Shown: positions 8,666-16,194 of the stretch, in pieces
Layout: every line of letters starts with the position of its first letter
How positions within the stretch are numbered: the stretch's first letter is position 1
Assembly (NCBI RefSeq): GCF_007859915.1
Contig: NZ_SJPM01000013.1
Location: 133,904-169,234 of the forward strand
Source of the DNA: Neorhodopirellula pilleata
GTDB lineage: Bacteria; Planctomycetota; Planctomycetia; Pirellulales; Pirellulaceae
Direction of reading: 5' to 3'
Length of the DNA stretch: 35,331 nt
Notes under the pieces: generated by a model
Database searches by the model: none
Told to the model about the DNA's origin: nothing
What the model saw: the letters and a program-made list of their open reading frames with translations, nothing else
Program-made: the position numbers and the translations under genes

Positions 8666-8812
8666 TCGCTAACCAAACCCTACCCCTACCAATTTCCTCC
8701 ACGGAATCGCCCGGCAACTCGATTGGGCAAAACTTCGGCGTTTGACTCGCCGGGGCCTGAATTGAGACTCCGAATGATTGCAGAAAAACCCAACTGATTT
8801 AGGAATCGAACG

Positions 8813-9172
8813 ATGCGTACACGTAAAGGTGCCGCCCGGAACCAGGCCAAGAACCGACTTTTCAAGCGAGCCAAAGGCTTTCGCGGAGGTCGTGGGTCGC
8901 TGATCCGCAGCGTCAAGGAAACCCTTCTCCGCAGTGGCGCGTACGCGTTTCGCGACCGCCGCGTCCGCAAACGTGAATTCCGTAAGTTGTGGATCATTCG
9001 AATCAACGCCGCCGTGAAAATGCACGATCTCCGGTACAGCGAATTCATCTACGGACTGAAGAAAGCCAACATCGGCTTGGACCGAAAGTCGCTTTCTGAA
9101 ATGGCGATTTACGATCCCGCCGGCTTCAAAGACGTGTGCGACAAGGTCAAGGAAACCCTCGCCGCCGCCTAA
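8813..9172 (+). CDS. rplT: Ribosomal protein bL20
   Basis: A 119-residue, highly basic 23S-rRNA-binding protein needed early in large-subunit assembly. RTRKGAARNQAKNRLFKRAKGF followed by RGGRGSLIRSVKETLLRSGAYAFRDRRVRKREFRKLWIIRINAA is canonical L20. The C-terminal globular part (YSEFIYGLKKANIGLDRKSLSEMAIYDPAGF) is intact. AGGAAT lies upstream of ATG 8813. In other bacteria L20 represses its own operon by binding the leader mRNA; the 147-base gap after rpmI, with several GC-rich complementary segments, could hold such a site, but that is speculation. The stop codon abuts the pheS start directly. Confidence 0.97.
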   Translation: MRTRKGAARNQAKNRLFKRAKGFRGGRGSLIRSVKETLLRSGAYAFRDRRVRKREFRKLWIIRINAAVKMHDLRYSEFIYGLKKANIGLDRKSLSEMAIYDPAGFKDVCDKVKETLAAA

Positions 9173-10213
9173 ATGTCTTTGCAACCTTTTCTTGATCGTC
9201 TCGACCAGCTCCAATCCGATGCGCAGAACGCGTTTGATGGAGCGGCCGATGCCGACGCGCTCGAGGCCGCCCGGGTCACTTTCTTGGGAGCCAAGAACGG
9301 TCAGTTCAAAGACGTCCAGAAGATGCTCGGGGGGATCGAACCGGCGGACAAACGCGCCGCCGGGATGCGACTCAACGATGTCAAACAGGCGATCCATACG
9401 GCATTCGAGACCGCTCAATCTCAGCTAGGCGGCGGTGGCAGCTCGCAAATCGAGCCCGGCTTTGACCCGTCACTACCCGGACGACGACCGCGATTGGGAC
9501 ACATCCACCCGATCACCCAAACGATCGACCATTTGACCGAAATCATGGGCCGAATGGGTTTCGAGGTCGCCGAAGGTCCCGAGGTCGAGGATCCGTTTCA
9601 TAACTTCGTGGCGCTGAATATCCCCGAAGATCACCCGGCTCGCGATCCGTTGGACAATTTTTATCTGGCTACTGCGGGAACGGCGGTCGACATCGGTGAA
9701 GGCGATGCGTTACTGCGCAGCCAAACCAGCACGGTGCAGATTCGGGTCATGCAAGAACGGCAAAACTCGGCACCGGGACAGCCGATTCGCATCATATCGC
9801 TCGGACGCGTGTATCGTCCCGACGCCCCGGATGCGACGCACTTTCCGATGTTCCATCAGATGGAAGGCTTGTTCGTCGACGAGCACGTCACGATGGCCAA
9901 CCTGAAAACCGTGCTGAGGGTGTTCGCGAACAACTACCTCGGTGATGACGTCGAAATCCGCTTTCGTCCTTCATTCTTTCCGTTCACCGAACCAAGCGTC
10001 GAGGTCGACTTCCTGTGGAATGGGACTTGGATCGAGTTCGGCGGAGCCGGGATGGTGGATCCGAACGTATTCGAGGCCGTCGGCTATGATCCCGAAAAGG
10101 TCAGCGGGTTTGCATTCGGCTTGGGCGTCGAACGGTTGTGCATGAGACGCCACGGAATCACCGATATCCGGGACCTGTATAGCGGCGACCTCCGGTTCTT
10201 ACAGCAGTTCTAG
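9173..10213 (+). CDS. pheS: Phenylalanyl-tRNA synthetase alpha subunit
   Basis: A 346-residue catalytic subunit of class II PheRS, which charges tRNA-Phe as an (alpha-beta)2 enzyme. Residues 1-90 form the N-terminal coiled-coil arm. The catalytic core starts near residue 100 (RRPRLGHIHPITQTIDHLTE) with the family's FHNFVALNIPEDHPARD. Class II motif 2 is seen as FRPSFFPFTEPSVEVDF and motif 3 as GFAFGLGVERLCMRRHGI. The C-terminus DIRDLYSGDLRFLQQF is typical. The ATG follows the rplT stop with no spacer, so translation is coupled. Unlike most genomes, pheT does not follow at once: 323 bases with repeats intervene. Confidence 0.97.
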   Translation: MSLQPFLDRLDQLQSDAQNAFDGAADADALEAARVTFLGAKNGQFKDVQKMLGGIEPADKRAAGMRLNDVKQAIHTAFETAQSQLGGGGSSQIEPGFDPSLPGRRPRLGHIHPITQTIDHLTEIMGRMGFEVAEGPEVEDPFHNFVALNIPEDHPARDPLDNFYLATAGTAVDIGEGDALLRSQTSTVQIRVMQERQNSAPGQPIRIISLGRVYRPDAPDATHFPMFHQMEGLFVDEHVTMANLKTVLRVFANNYLGDDVEIRFRPSFFPFTEPSVEVDFLWNGTWIEFGGAGMVDPNVFEAVGYDPEKVSGFAFGLGVERLCMRRHGITDIRDLYSGDLRFLQQF

Positions 10214-10235
10214 AATTAGATCTCCAACGTCCCTC

Positions 10236-10259
10236 AAACTTAAACTTAAACTTAAACTC
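10236..10259. repeat. Short tandem hexamer array (AAACTT)
   Basis: About four uninterrupted copies of a 6-base unit directly after pheS, ending in a degenerate AAACTCA. It is too short for a CRISPR or satellite and is probably a slippage-prone microsatellite. Confidence 0.8.
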
Positions 10260-10346
10260 AACAGCCTATCCGAAAACGGCTCACCGCTCTGGCGCTAGTA
10301 GCCTGTTGATTTGATGGTCTCCCTCCCTTACCGGGCTGTTGATTTA

Positions 10347-10411
10347 ATTAGCCGTACCGCGTTAGCGGCGGTTAACCGGACGCCAACCGGGGCTAACGCC
10401 CATCGGCTAAT
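10347..10411. repeat. Nested palindromic element between pheS and pheT
   Basis: Three nested inverted pairs: ATTAGCCG (10347-10354) with CGGCTAAT (10404-10411), GCGTTAGC (10359-10366) with GCTAACGC (10392-10399), and CGGTT (10369-10373) with AACCG (10385-10389). Together they make one long interrupted stem-loop. It follows a CTGTTGATTTA motif that also borders the palindromes at 8195 and 30389. Confidence 0.75.
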
Positions 10412-10536
10412 GGTTGTCGTTCGGTTTGCGAATAAAGCAACACGCCGCCAGCCGTAGGTTGCGTGCGTGGTTTTCGAATAGGTTTTTTAGCGTTTAGTTT
10501 TTCCAATCCTTCACTCCCAATTCTCCACTTAAAGCC

Positions 10537-12615
10537 GTGCTAGTTTCCTGGAAATGGTTGTCGCGCTACGTTGATCTGACTTTGTCGCACGACGAGTTGG
10601 TCGATCGTTTCAGTTTGTCAGGGTTGAATCACGAAGAGAGCAATACGGTCACGCTCGACAGTGGTGCCGAAGACATCATCATCGATTTGGAGGTCACCTC
10701 CAACCGGGGCGATTGCCTTGGACACATCGGAGTCGCTCGCGAGGTCGGCGTACTGACCAACCAACCGCTCAAGATACCGACGATCGAGTTTCAAGAGTCG
10801 GCTCGCAAAGCGTCTGACTGCTTAACCGTTCGCAACGAGTTCGAGCAAGCTTGCCCACGGTACACGGCGAGGGTGATCGAGGGCGTCCGTGTCGGCCGGA
10901 GTCCGCAGTGGATGCAGGACGCGCTCAAGTCGATCGGTATCGGCATCGTCAACAATATCGTCGACGTTACGAACTACGTCATGATGGAATGCGGCCAACC
11001 CTTGCACGCGTTCGATGCCGATCAAATCGACGGCGATACGATCGTGATTCGCCCGGGCAAAACAGATGCAAAGGGCAAGAGCCAGGAAGTGCTCGAAGCG
11101 ATCGACCATCGCAAGTACGAACTCAATGCCGATACGTGCGTGATCGCCGATGCGTCGTCACCGCTGGCGATCGCCGGAGTGATGGGTGGTGCGATTTCGG
11201 AAGTAAGCGAAACAACAACTCGTATTGTGATCGAGGCGGCTGACTTCGTACCGCTGTCGGTTCGCCGAACGGCACGTCGCTTGAAACTGCATTCACCGTC
11301 GTCGTTCCGGTTCGAACGCCGTGTCGATCCCGCAGGCATCGATTGGGCGAGCCGCCGGGCGTGCCAACTGATCACCGAGATCGCCGGTGGAACCGTACTG
11401 ACGGGCGCGATTGATACGGCCGACTCGGTCCCCACTCGCGAACCCATCACGCTACGTTTGTCGCAGATCGAGCGGGTGCTCGGGATCGCAATCGACGCGG
11501 CAACGATCCACAAGATTTTGGTCGGTCTGGGATGCCGAGCCGAGATCAGCCGAGACGCCGAATCGGCCAATACAATCGACTGCGTTCCGCCGACATGGCG
11601 TCACGATCTGACACGTGAAATCGACTTGATCGAAGAGCTCGCACGAATCAATGGCTATGACAAGATTCCCGAGACTGCGCCGATTCCGGTGACACCGAGC
11701 AGCAAGCGGACGTTCGATTCGGCGATGCAGCGTCTGCGTGGCGTGATGACGGCGGCGGGCTTCAGCGAAGCGATGACGCCCAGCTTGGTCGTTGAAAAGT
11801 TAGACACGTCGCTGTCCCCGTGGACCGATCGCCCGGCCTTGCAAACTCGCACGGCGATGCTCGAAGGATCCAAGCGTTTACGGCGGACGTTGATCCCGAG
11901 CTTGCTGCAAAGCCGGGCGGCGAACTGGGCGTCTGCATCGATCAACGCTGACTTGTTTGAGATCGCTCACGCCTATCTGCCCGCTGACGAAAACGCGACC
12001 GGCGAAGATGCCTTGCCCGCCGAGACTTACCATGTGGCGATGATCGGCGGCGAAGACTTTTTCGGCGTCAAAGGCGTGATCGAGACTTTGCTCGGCCGAA
12101 TGGGCATCGAAGGCGACTTGCGAGTTGAATCGGTCGACCGAGATGGTTTCGCGCCAGGCGGCTTGGTGGCATTGAAACTGTCCGACGAAACGATCGGTTA
12201 CCTCGGTATCCTCGATGAGAAGTTGATCTCATCGTGGAAGTTGTCCGGACCGGTGATTGCGGCCGAATTATCGGCGGACGTTTTAGTGCAACACTCCCAG
12301 CTTGTTCCACAACAACGTCAGGTCAGCGCCTTCCCCGCGATCAAACGCGATCTCAACTTGGTCTTGCCCGAATCGATCCGATGGGACGGTCTGTCCAGCG
12401 TGATTCGATCCGCCGCCGACGAGCGATTGACCAGCTTGTCGTATCAAGAGACCTATCGCAACGAGAAAGTCGACGGCCCGGATCGCAAACGAGTGCTGTT
12501 TTCGATGGAGTTGCAAAGTCTTACTGAGACGTTGTCGGGCAACGACGCTGACGAGATCGTCGAAAGCGTCGTCACCCGATGCGAAAAAGAACTCGGTGCG
12601 GTTTTAATGCGGTAG
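10537..12615 (+). CDS. pheT: Phenylalanyl-tRNA synthetase beta subunit, short form lacking the OB-fold domain
   Basis: A 692-residue beta subunit. The GTG start at 10537 gives MLVSWKWLSRYVDLTLSHDE, in register with the usual MKVSLNWLKEYVDL start. In most bacteria an EMAP-like tRNA-binding OB fold follows at about residue 40; here the sequence passes straight to IIIDLEVTSNRGDCLGHIGVAREV, the start of the B3/B4 editing region. The loss of about 100 residues matches the length difference from the 795-residue E. coli protein. Later parts are present: B3/B4 (RYTARVIEGVRVGRSPQWMQDAL and following), B5 (ITLRLSQIERVLGI; HDLTREIDLIEELARINGYD) and the C-terminal ferredoxin-fold anticodon-binding domain (VSAFPAIKRDLNLVLPES). 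Identification is secure. Confidence 0.95.
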   Translation: MLVSWKWLSRYVDLTLSHDELVDRFSLSGLNHEESNTVTLDSGAEDIIIDLEVTSNRGDCLGHIGVAREVGVLTNQPLKIPTIEFQESARKASDCLTVRNEFEQACPRYTARVIEGVRVGRSPQWMQDALKSIGIGIVNNIVDVTNYVMMECGQPLHAFDADQIDGDTIVIRPGKTDAKGKSQEVLEAIDHRKYELNADTCVIADASSPLAIAGVMGGAISEVSETTTRIVIEAADFVPLSVRRTARRLKLHSPSSFRFERRVDPAGIDWASRRACQLITEIAGGTVLTGAIDTADSVPTREPITLRLSQIERVLGIAIDAATIHKILVGLGCRAEISRDAESANTIDCVPPTWRHDLTREIDLIEELARINGYDKIPETAPIPVTPSSKRTFDSAMQRLRGVMTAAGFSEAMTPSLVVEKLDTSLSPWTDRPALQTRTAMLEGSKRLRRTLIPSLLQSRAANWASASINADLFEIAHAYLPADENATGEDALPAETYHVAMIGGEDFFGVKGVIETLLGRMGIEGDLRVESVDRDGFAPGGLVALKLSDETIGYLGILDEKLISSWKLSGPVIAAELSADVLVQHSQLVPQQRQVSAFPAIKRDLNLVLPESIRWDGLSSVIRSAADERLTSLSYQETYRNEKVDGPDRKRVLFSMELQSLTETLSGNDADEIVESVVTRCEKELGAVLMR

Positions 12616-12625
12616 CCTGGTGGCC

Positions 12626-12681
12626 GTAGTGGATCTTGTTAAAGATCCTTTACGCTTGGGATCTTGAACAAGATCCACTAC
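12626..12681. repeat. Inverted repeat, GTAGTGGATCTTG family, copy 1 (possible pheT terminator)
   Basis: Arms 12626-12648 and 12659-12681 are 23 bases each and pair with one mismatch around a 10-base loop. The arms begin and end with GTAGTGGATCTTGTT and its complement. It starts 10 bases after the pheT stop. A second copy of the family lies at 33764-33819. No T-run follows, so a classical intrinsic terminator is not certain. Confidence 0.8.
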
Positions 12682-12721
12682 CCTAGTGCTTTGTCAAAAT
12701 TTAATTTTAGGGTGTCAGCAA

Positions 12722-12773
12722 CGTGGCTCGACGGTCCTCCGTCGAGAATCACGGTGGGGACCACCGTGCCACG
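12722..12773. repeat. Compact element able to fold as a three-way junction
   Basis: An outer stem CGTGG (12722-12726) with CCACG (12769-12773) encloses two perfect 8-bp hairpins: CTCGACGG (12727-12734) with CCGTCGAG (12739-12746), loop TCCT; and CACGGTGG (12750-12757) with CCACCGTG (12761-12768), loop GGA. Only AAT separates the hairpins. Every base except loops and linker is paired. It lies between the convergent pheT and oxidoreductase genes. Confidence 0.8.
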
Positions 12774-12815
12774 ATGATAGGCACCCAAAGCCCTAGAAAT
12801 CAATGCGGATAGGCA

Positions 12816-13946
12816 TCAGACGTCTTTCCAGCATCGCTGGGCGGCGCTATCGAGTACCGCGTCACAGACCTTTTGGGTTTCCAAGGCATCGCGGAAGTTC
12901 GGGTGGCAATCTTCGCCCGTCTCGACCGATTTTAAGAAATCGGCGACTTGGTGAATGAACGAGTGCTCGTAGCCGATCTGCAGTCCGGGCACCCACCAGT
13001 TGCCCATGTACGGTTGGTCGCCGTCGCTGACGTGAATGCTTCGCCATCCGCGGACGATCGAATCGTCGGCGTGGTCGAAGTATTCGAGTCGGTGACAATC
13101 GTGGAGGTCCCATCGAATCGAGGCATGTTCGCCGTTGATCTCGAGCGTGTACAACGCCTTGTGACCGCGGGCGTAACGGGTCGATTCGAATAGACCGAGC
13201 GATCCATTCTTAAAGTGGCAATGGAACGTGCAAGCATCGTCGATCTTGACGGGCGTCTTCTTGCCGGTCTCGGCGTGGACGCGTTCTTTGACGAAAGTTT
13301 CGGTCACGGCCGAGACGTCTTGAATGCTGCCGTTGAGCCACAAGGCGGTGTCGATGCAGTGGGCGAGCAAATCCCCCGTCACGCCGCTACCGGCCGCTTC
13401 GGCGTCGAGTCGCCACGTCGCCGCTCCGCCTTGGGGGACGTCGGCGTTGATCGTCCAATCCTGCAGGAAGTTGGCGCGGTAGTGAAAGATCTGACCAAGC
13501 CGGCCTTCGTCGATCAACTGTTTGGCGAGTGTCACAGCGGGAACGCGGCGGTAGTTGTACCAAACCATGTTCCTGACGTTCGCCTTTTCGACCGCGGCGC
13601 ACATTTCCTCGCCTTCGGCTTGATTCATCGCCAAGGGCTTTTCGCACAAGATCATTTTGCCGGCTTCGGCGGCGGCGATCGAGATTTCCTTGTGCAGGTT
13701 GTTGGGGACACAGATATCGACGGCGTCGATGTCGTCACGCTTGAGCAGTTCACGCCAATCGGTTTCGATCGATTCGTAACCCCAAGTGTCGGCGAATGCT
13801 TGAGCCTTTTCGGCGTTACGGGCGCAGACCGCCTTGAGAACCGGTTTGACTTCACAGGGGAAGAAATGAGGAGCCTGGGCATACCCGTTGGTGTGCGCCT
13901 TGCCCATGAAGCCATAGCCGATCATTCCAATGTTTAAGTTTTTCAT
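12816..13946 (-). CDS. Gfo/Idh/MocA-family NAD(P)-dependent oxidoreductase
   Basis: A 376-residue dehydrogenase. The N-terminal Rossmann fold shows IGMIGYGFMGKAH with Gly10, Gly12 and Gly15, then VDICVPNNLH and the family signature CEKPLA (Glu102-Lys103-Pro104), where the Lys is the usual catalytic residue. The C-terminal alpha/beta domain has GVTGDLLAHCIDTALWL, with Asp192, His196 and Asp199 in the substrate-binding pattern. Members oxidise or reduce sugars, inositols and keto-glycosides. No Tat signal is present, so it is cytosolic, unlike many planctomycete paralogues. It is the last gene of a likely unit with a TIM-barrel isomerase two genes upstream, a pairing common in sugar or cyclitol catabolism. 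The substrate cannot be read from sequence. Confidence 0.88.
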   Translation of the reverse strand: MKNLNIGMIGYGFMGKAHTNGYAQAPHFFPCEVKPVLKAVCARNAEKAQAFADTWGYESIETDWRELLKRDDIDAVDICVPNNLHKEISIAAAEAGKMILCEKPLAMNQAEGEEMCAAVEKANVRNMVWYNYRRVPAVTLAKQLIDEGRLGQIFHYRANFLQDWTINADVPQGGAATWRLDAEAAGSGVTGDLLAHCIDTALWLNGSIQDVSAVTETFVKERVHAETGKKTPVKIDDACTFHCHFKNGSLGLFESTRYARGHKALYTLEINGEHASIRWDLHDCHRLEYFDHADDSIVRGWRSIHVSDGDQPYMGNWWVPGLQIGYEHSFIHQVADFLKSVETGEDCHPNFRDALETQKVCDAVLDSAAQRCWKDV

Positions 13947-14007
13947 TGTTGTCTTGGTAAGAGTTTTTTTAGTGAGTCAAGGGTCGTAAGCGTGTGAGAA
14001 ATAGAAG

Positions 14008-14616
14008 TCAGTACTCGCCTGACGTGATCTGCGCCCGCTTCCATAAATCAATCCACGCATCGTGAACATAGGGATTCAATGTGCCGCCGAAACTCTCAGG
14101 AAGTCCGTTGGCCTTCACCAATGAAATAACATCGGCAAAATCCTGCAATCTCTCGGGTGCGGACATGCCACACGCAAGTTTCATTTCAACGACTTTTTGA
14201 AGCGTCAAGTAAGGCAACCCATCTTCGAACTCAATGATTTTATCATCCGATGGGTCAGGAAATGACACGGGTTTGGGTTTGCCGTCGCCTGGAAAATCAC
14301 CGGCGATTAAGACATCAACGGGAACTTGATGAATGGTGTCGACAAATCCTTTGGACCCTTCAAATTTCTCAAGCCAACCGCGTCCCAGATGCTCGTCTTT
14401 AAAGATTTTGAGATCTTCCCTTCGCATCAAGATATCGACGTCTTGAGTAGCGCGACGATGACCGTGATAGTTCACCGCCATAGCACCAGAAATTACGAAA
14501 GGGATTTGCATCTCGCCGAGAGTTTTAGACAGACGCTTAACCGTTTGGAAAAGAGGCGCGGTGCCCATAAAAAACTCGTCCAAATGAAGGAGGCTGGATC
14601 GTTTGCGCTGAATCAT
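14008..14616 (-). CDS. Nucleotidyltransferase-fold protein (AbiEii/MNT-like)
   Basis: A 202-residue protein. Its core IPFVISGAMAVNYHGHRRAT followed by QDVDILM is the GS-like and DxD motif of the polymerase-beta nucleotidyltransferase fold, with Asp59 and Asp61 as metal ligands and Asp101 (VPVDVLIAG) as the third carboxylate. The C-terminal half is helical (YLTLQKVVEMKLACGMSAPERLQDFADVISLVK), a pattern seen in stand-alone nucleotidyltransferases related to toxin-antitoxin and aminoglycoside transferase families. No antitoxin-like partner is adjacent. It lies 20 bases after the isomerase stop and 61 bases before the oxidoreductase. An in-frame ATG at 14568 is an alternative start. Function is unknown. 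Confidence 0.7.
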   Translation of the reverse strand: MIQRKRSSLLHLDEFFMGTAPLFQTVKRLSKTLGEMQIPFVISGAMAVNYHGHRRATQDVDILMRREDLKIFKDEHLGRGWLEKFEGSKGFVDTIHQVPVDVLIAGDFPGDGKPKPVSFPDPSDDKIIEFEDGLPYLTLQKVVEMKLACGMSAPERLQDFADVISLVKANGLPESFGGTLNPYVHDAWIDLWKRAQITSGEY

Positions 14617-14636
14617 GACAATCTTCAGATGAGGAA

Positions 14637-15701
14637 TTAACTAACCGATTCATTCCAACCATGCGCGTCCTGAACGCTGAGCATGGCCGCGAGGATGCTG
14701 TTCCACGTTTCGCCTTGGTGCATCACGTCGTTGGGGAACATGCAACCGTCCCAACAAATGTGTCGGCACACTTGCAACACGTCACCGTGTTCGTCACGCA
14801 GCCAATGCCCGGCATCTTTGGCGATGTCAAGCTTTCCGTTGGGATCGTTGGGAAGGCAGTGACGTCCGGTCTTGTCGTGACTGCCGGTACCGTGAACGGT
14901 GGCGTCATTTTGAGCGACGTGGAAATCGATCGTCCACGGCCGCAAGGCGTGCGTCAGTTCGTGCAGCGCGACGGCCTTTCTTTCTTGATCCTGCCAATCA
15001 AAATTCTGCGGCAAGATCGCGTCTTCGGGTGCGTTGTAACCGAGCAGATAGAGCAACGTGTGAGCCATGTCGGCTTGGAATCCGAGTCGCTCGGGGTGTC
15101 CGACGCGTTCGAGCAGATCGACCATCGACCGCCAAGAGTGCATCCCACCCCAACAGATCTCACCTTCGGCGGCGAGTCGTTCGTCGTACTCCTCGGCGAT
15201 GTCGCAGGCGGCCTTGAAGGTGTCGGCGATCTTGCTTTGGTTGGTCGCGGGGTCTTCGAACCAGGCCGCCGTGGCGGTGGCGCTGTCGATCCGCACGACG
15301 CCGTTGGGCCGGACGCCCATTTGCCGCAGCTTGCGACCGATCTCACACGCCTTGCGAACTTGTTTCAAAAACGCATCGACTTCCTCGGGGCCGCCCGCTG
15401 CGCTACCGCCACCGGTCGGCGGCCACACTGGAGCGACGACCGAACCGATATCCAGCGATCGGCTGCGGACCATGTCGGCGACTTTTTCGAGTTCCTCGTC
15501 GGTCGAATCGATCGAGATGTGGGGATCGGAAAGGAACACGTCGACCCCGTCAAATTTCCGGCCATCGACTTCCGCCGCTGCGGTCAGGTCCAGCATTTCT
15601 TCGAGGGGAATGACCGGATTGGCATCATCATCGCCCTTGCCGACCACACCGGGCCAGGCCGCATTGTGGAGTTTCGGGTAATTGTTGGGATGCTCGCTCA
15701 T
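14637..15701 (-). CDS. Xylose-isomerase-like TIM-barrel protein (sugar phosphate isomerase/epimerase)
   Basis: The start at 15701 gives MSEHPNNYPKLHNAAWPGVV, 354 residues; an in-frame codon at 15752 would add 17 residues without similarity to a signal or domain. The fold is the AP-endonuclease-2/xylose-isomerase barrel. VDVFLSDPHISID is an early strand, and GEICWGGMHSWRSMVDLLER, RLGFQADMAHTLLYLLG and TIDFHVAQNDATVHGTGSHD carry the Glu, Asp, His and His residues that bind the divalent metal. Such proteins isomerise or epimerise sugars and inositol derivatives. The likely operon with a Gfo/Idh oxidoreductase supports a role in carbohydrate or cyclitol breakdown; the substrate is unknown. Confidence 0.8.
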   Translation of the reverse strand: MSEHPNNYPKLHNAAWPGVVGKGDDDANPVIPLEEMLDLTAAAEVDGRKFDGVDVFLSDPHISIDSTDEELEKVADMVRSRSLDIGSVVAPVWPPTGGGSAAGGPEEVDAFLKQVRKACEIGRKLRQMGVRPNGVVRIDSATATAAWFEDPATNQSKIADTFKAACDIAEEYDERLAAEGEICWGGMHSWRSMVDLLERVGHPERLGFQADMAHTLLYLLGYNAPEDAILPQNFDWQDQERKAVALHELTHALRPWTIDFHVAQNDATVHGTGSHDKTGRHCLPNDPNGKLDIAKDAGHWLRDEHGDVLQVCRHICWDGCMFPNDVMHQGETWNSILAAMLSVQDAHGWNESVS

Positions 15702-15801
15702 AGATTGACAACCGTGGGTGAGGGGGTAAGGGGAAGATTGCAAGAAACGCAACGGCCCTATGGTAACGGAATCCGCCGAAGTTTGAATTACGGGTGGAGA
15801 C

Positions 15802-16071
15802 TCATCTTCCCAGATAAGCGTCGAGCTGTTCGGCCTTGCGTAGCAAATACGGCACGTGATCGTCGGTCGCCTGAATCAACCGTTGAAGTTGGCGGAGTTG
15901 GTCTTGGAACTCTTGGCTGAATTTGCGTTGTTGTTCGTCCCGCCAGGTTTGCTCGAGCTGGTTCATTTGCGCCGCGAGCGAGCCGCCACGCTGACGCAAC
16001 TCTTCACTGAAGTGGGCCAACTGGGAGGCAAATTGGCGGATTTGGTCGGGATCACCGATCGCTTGGTTCAT
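15802..16071 (-). CDS. WXG100/ESAT-6-like small helical protein
   Basis: An 89-residue helical-hairpin protein. It begins with a helix MNQAIGDPDQIRQFASQLAH, turns around QMNQLEQTWRDEQQRKF (about residues 35-51) and ends in a second helix. WRD stands in the place of the WxG turn motif and is followed by a Phe that is conserved at this place in the WXG100 family. Length and predicted fold agree. Classical members are secreted by type VII systems in Gram-positive bacteria; no EssC/EccC-type ATPase is in the window. It has no signal peptide. The gene lies just downstream of a long palindrome. WXG100 membership is a pattern call, and a simple coiled coil is the alternative. Confidence 0.55.
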   Translation of the reverse strand: MNQAIGDPDQIRQFASQLAHFSEELRQRGGSLAAQMNQLEQTWRDEQQRKFSQEFQDQLRQLQRLIQATDDHVPYLLRKAEQLDAYLGR

Positions 16072-16091
16072 GAAAATCTCTTTTTCGCGTT

Positions 16092-16194
16092 AGAACGTGT
16101 TTTAAAAAGGGGTCTGACCCTTTGGAGGCGAGTCGATTTCATTGGGTTTTTGGCCTCGCCGGAGAGGGTCAGACCCCTTTTTAAAACACGTTCT
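16092..16194. repeat. Perfect 30-bp inverted repeat (GGGGTCTGACCC family)
   Basis: Arms 16092-16121 and 16165-16194 are exact reverse complements over 30 bases, starting AGAACGTGTTTTAAAAAGGG and ending GGGGTCTGACCCT. A 43-base centre carries a further GGCGAG (16127-16132) and CTCGCC (16155-16160) pair. The right arm reaches the first base of the reverse-strand stop codon (16194-16196) of the TPR gene. It lies between two reverse-strand genes. The size and perfection suggest a small non-autonomous or REP-like element. Confidence 0.9.

Larger units (their letters stand above)
10214..10536. other. Repeat-bearing gap between pheS and pheT
   Basis: No gene is seen. The gap holds a short tandem array of a 6-mer (AAACTT, about four copies, 10236-10259), two copies of the dispersed CTGTTGATTT motif (about 10307 and 10336), and a nested palindrome at 10347-10411 (listed separately). 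A promoter for pheT could lie in the AT-rich segment from about 10480 to 10520, but none is clear. Confidence 0.5.

Noticed and set aside
10236..10259. Tandem hexamers considered as a CRISPR remnant
   Set aside because: The units are 6 bases with no spacers, and no cas genes are in the window.
14661..15920. A 419-codon + strand open frame across the sugar isomerase gene
   Set aside because: It is antisense to a gene with clear barrel motifs. Long shadow frames are expected at this GC, and the product shows no domain.
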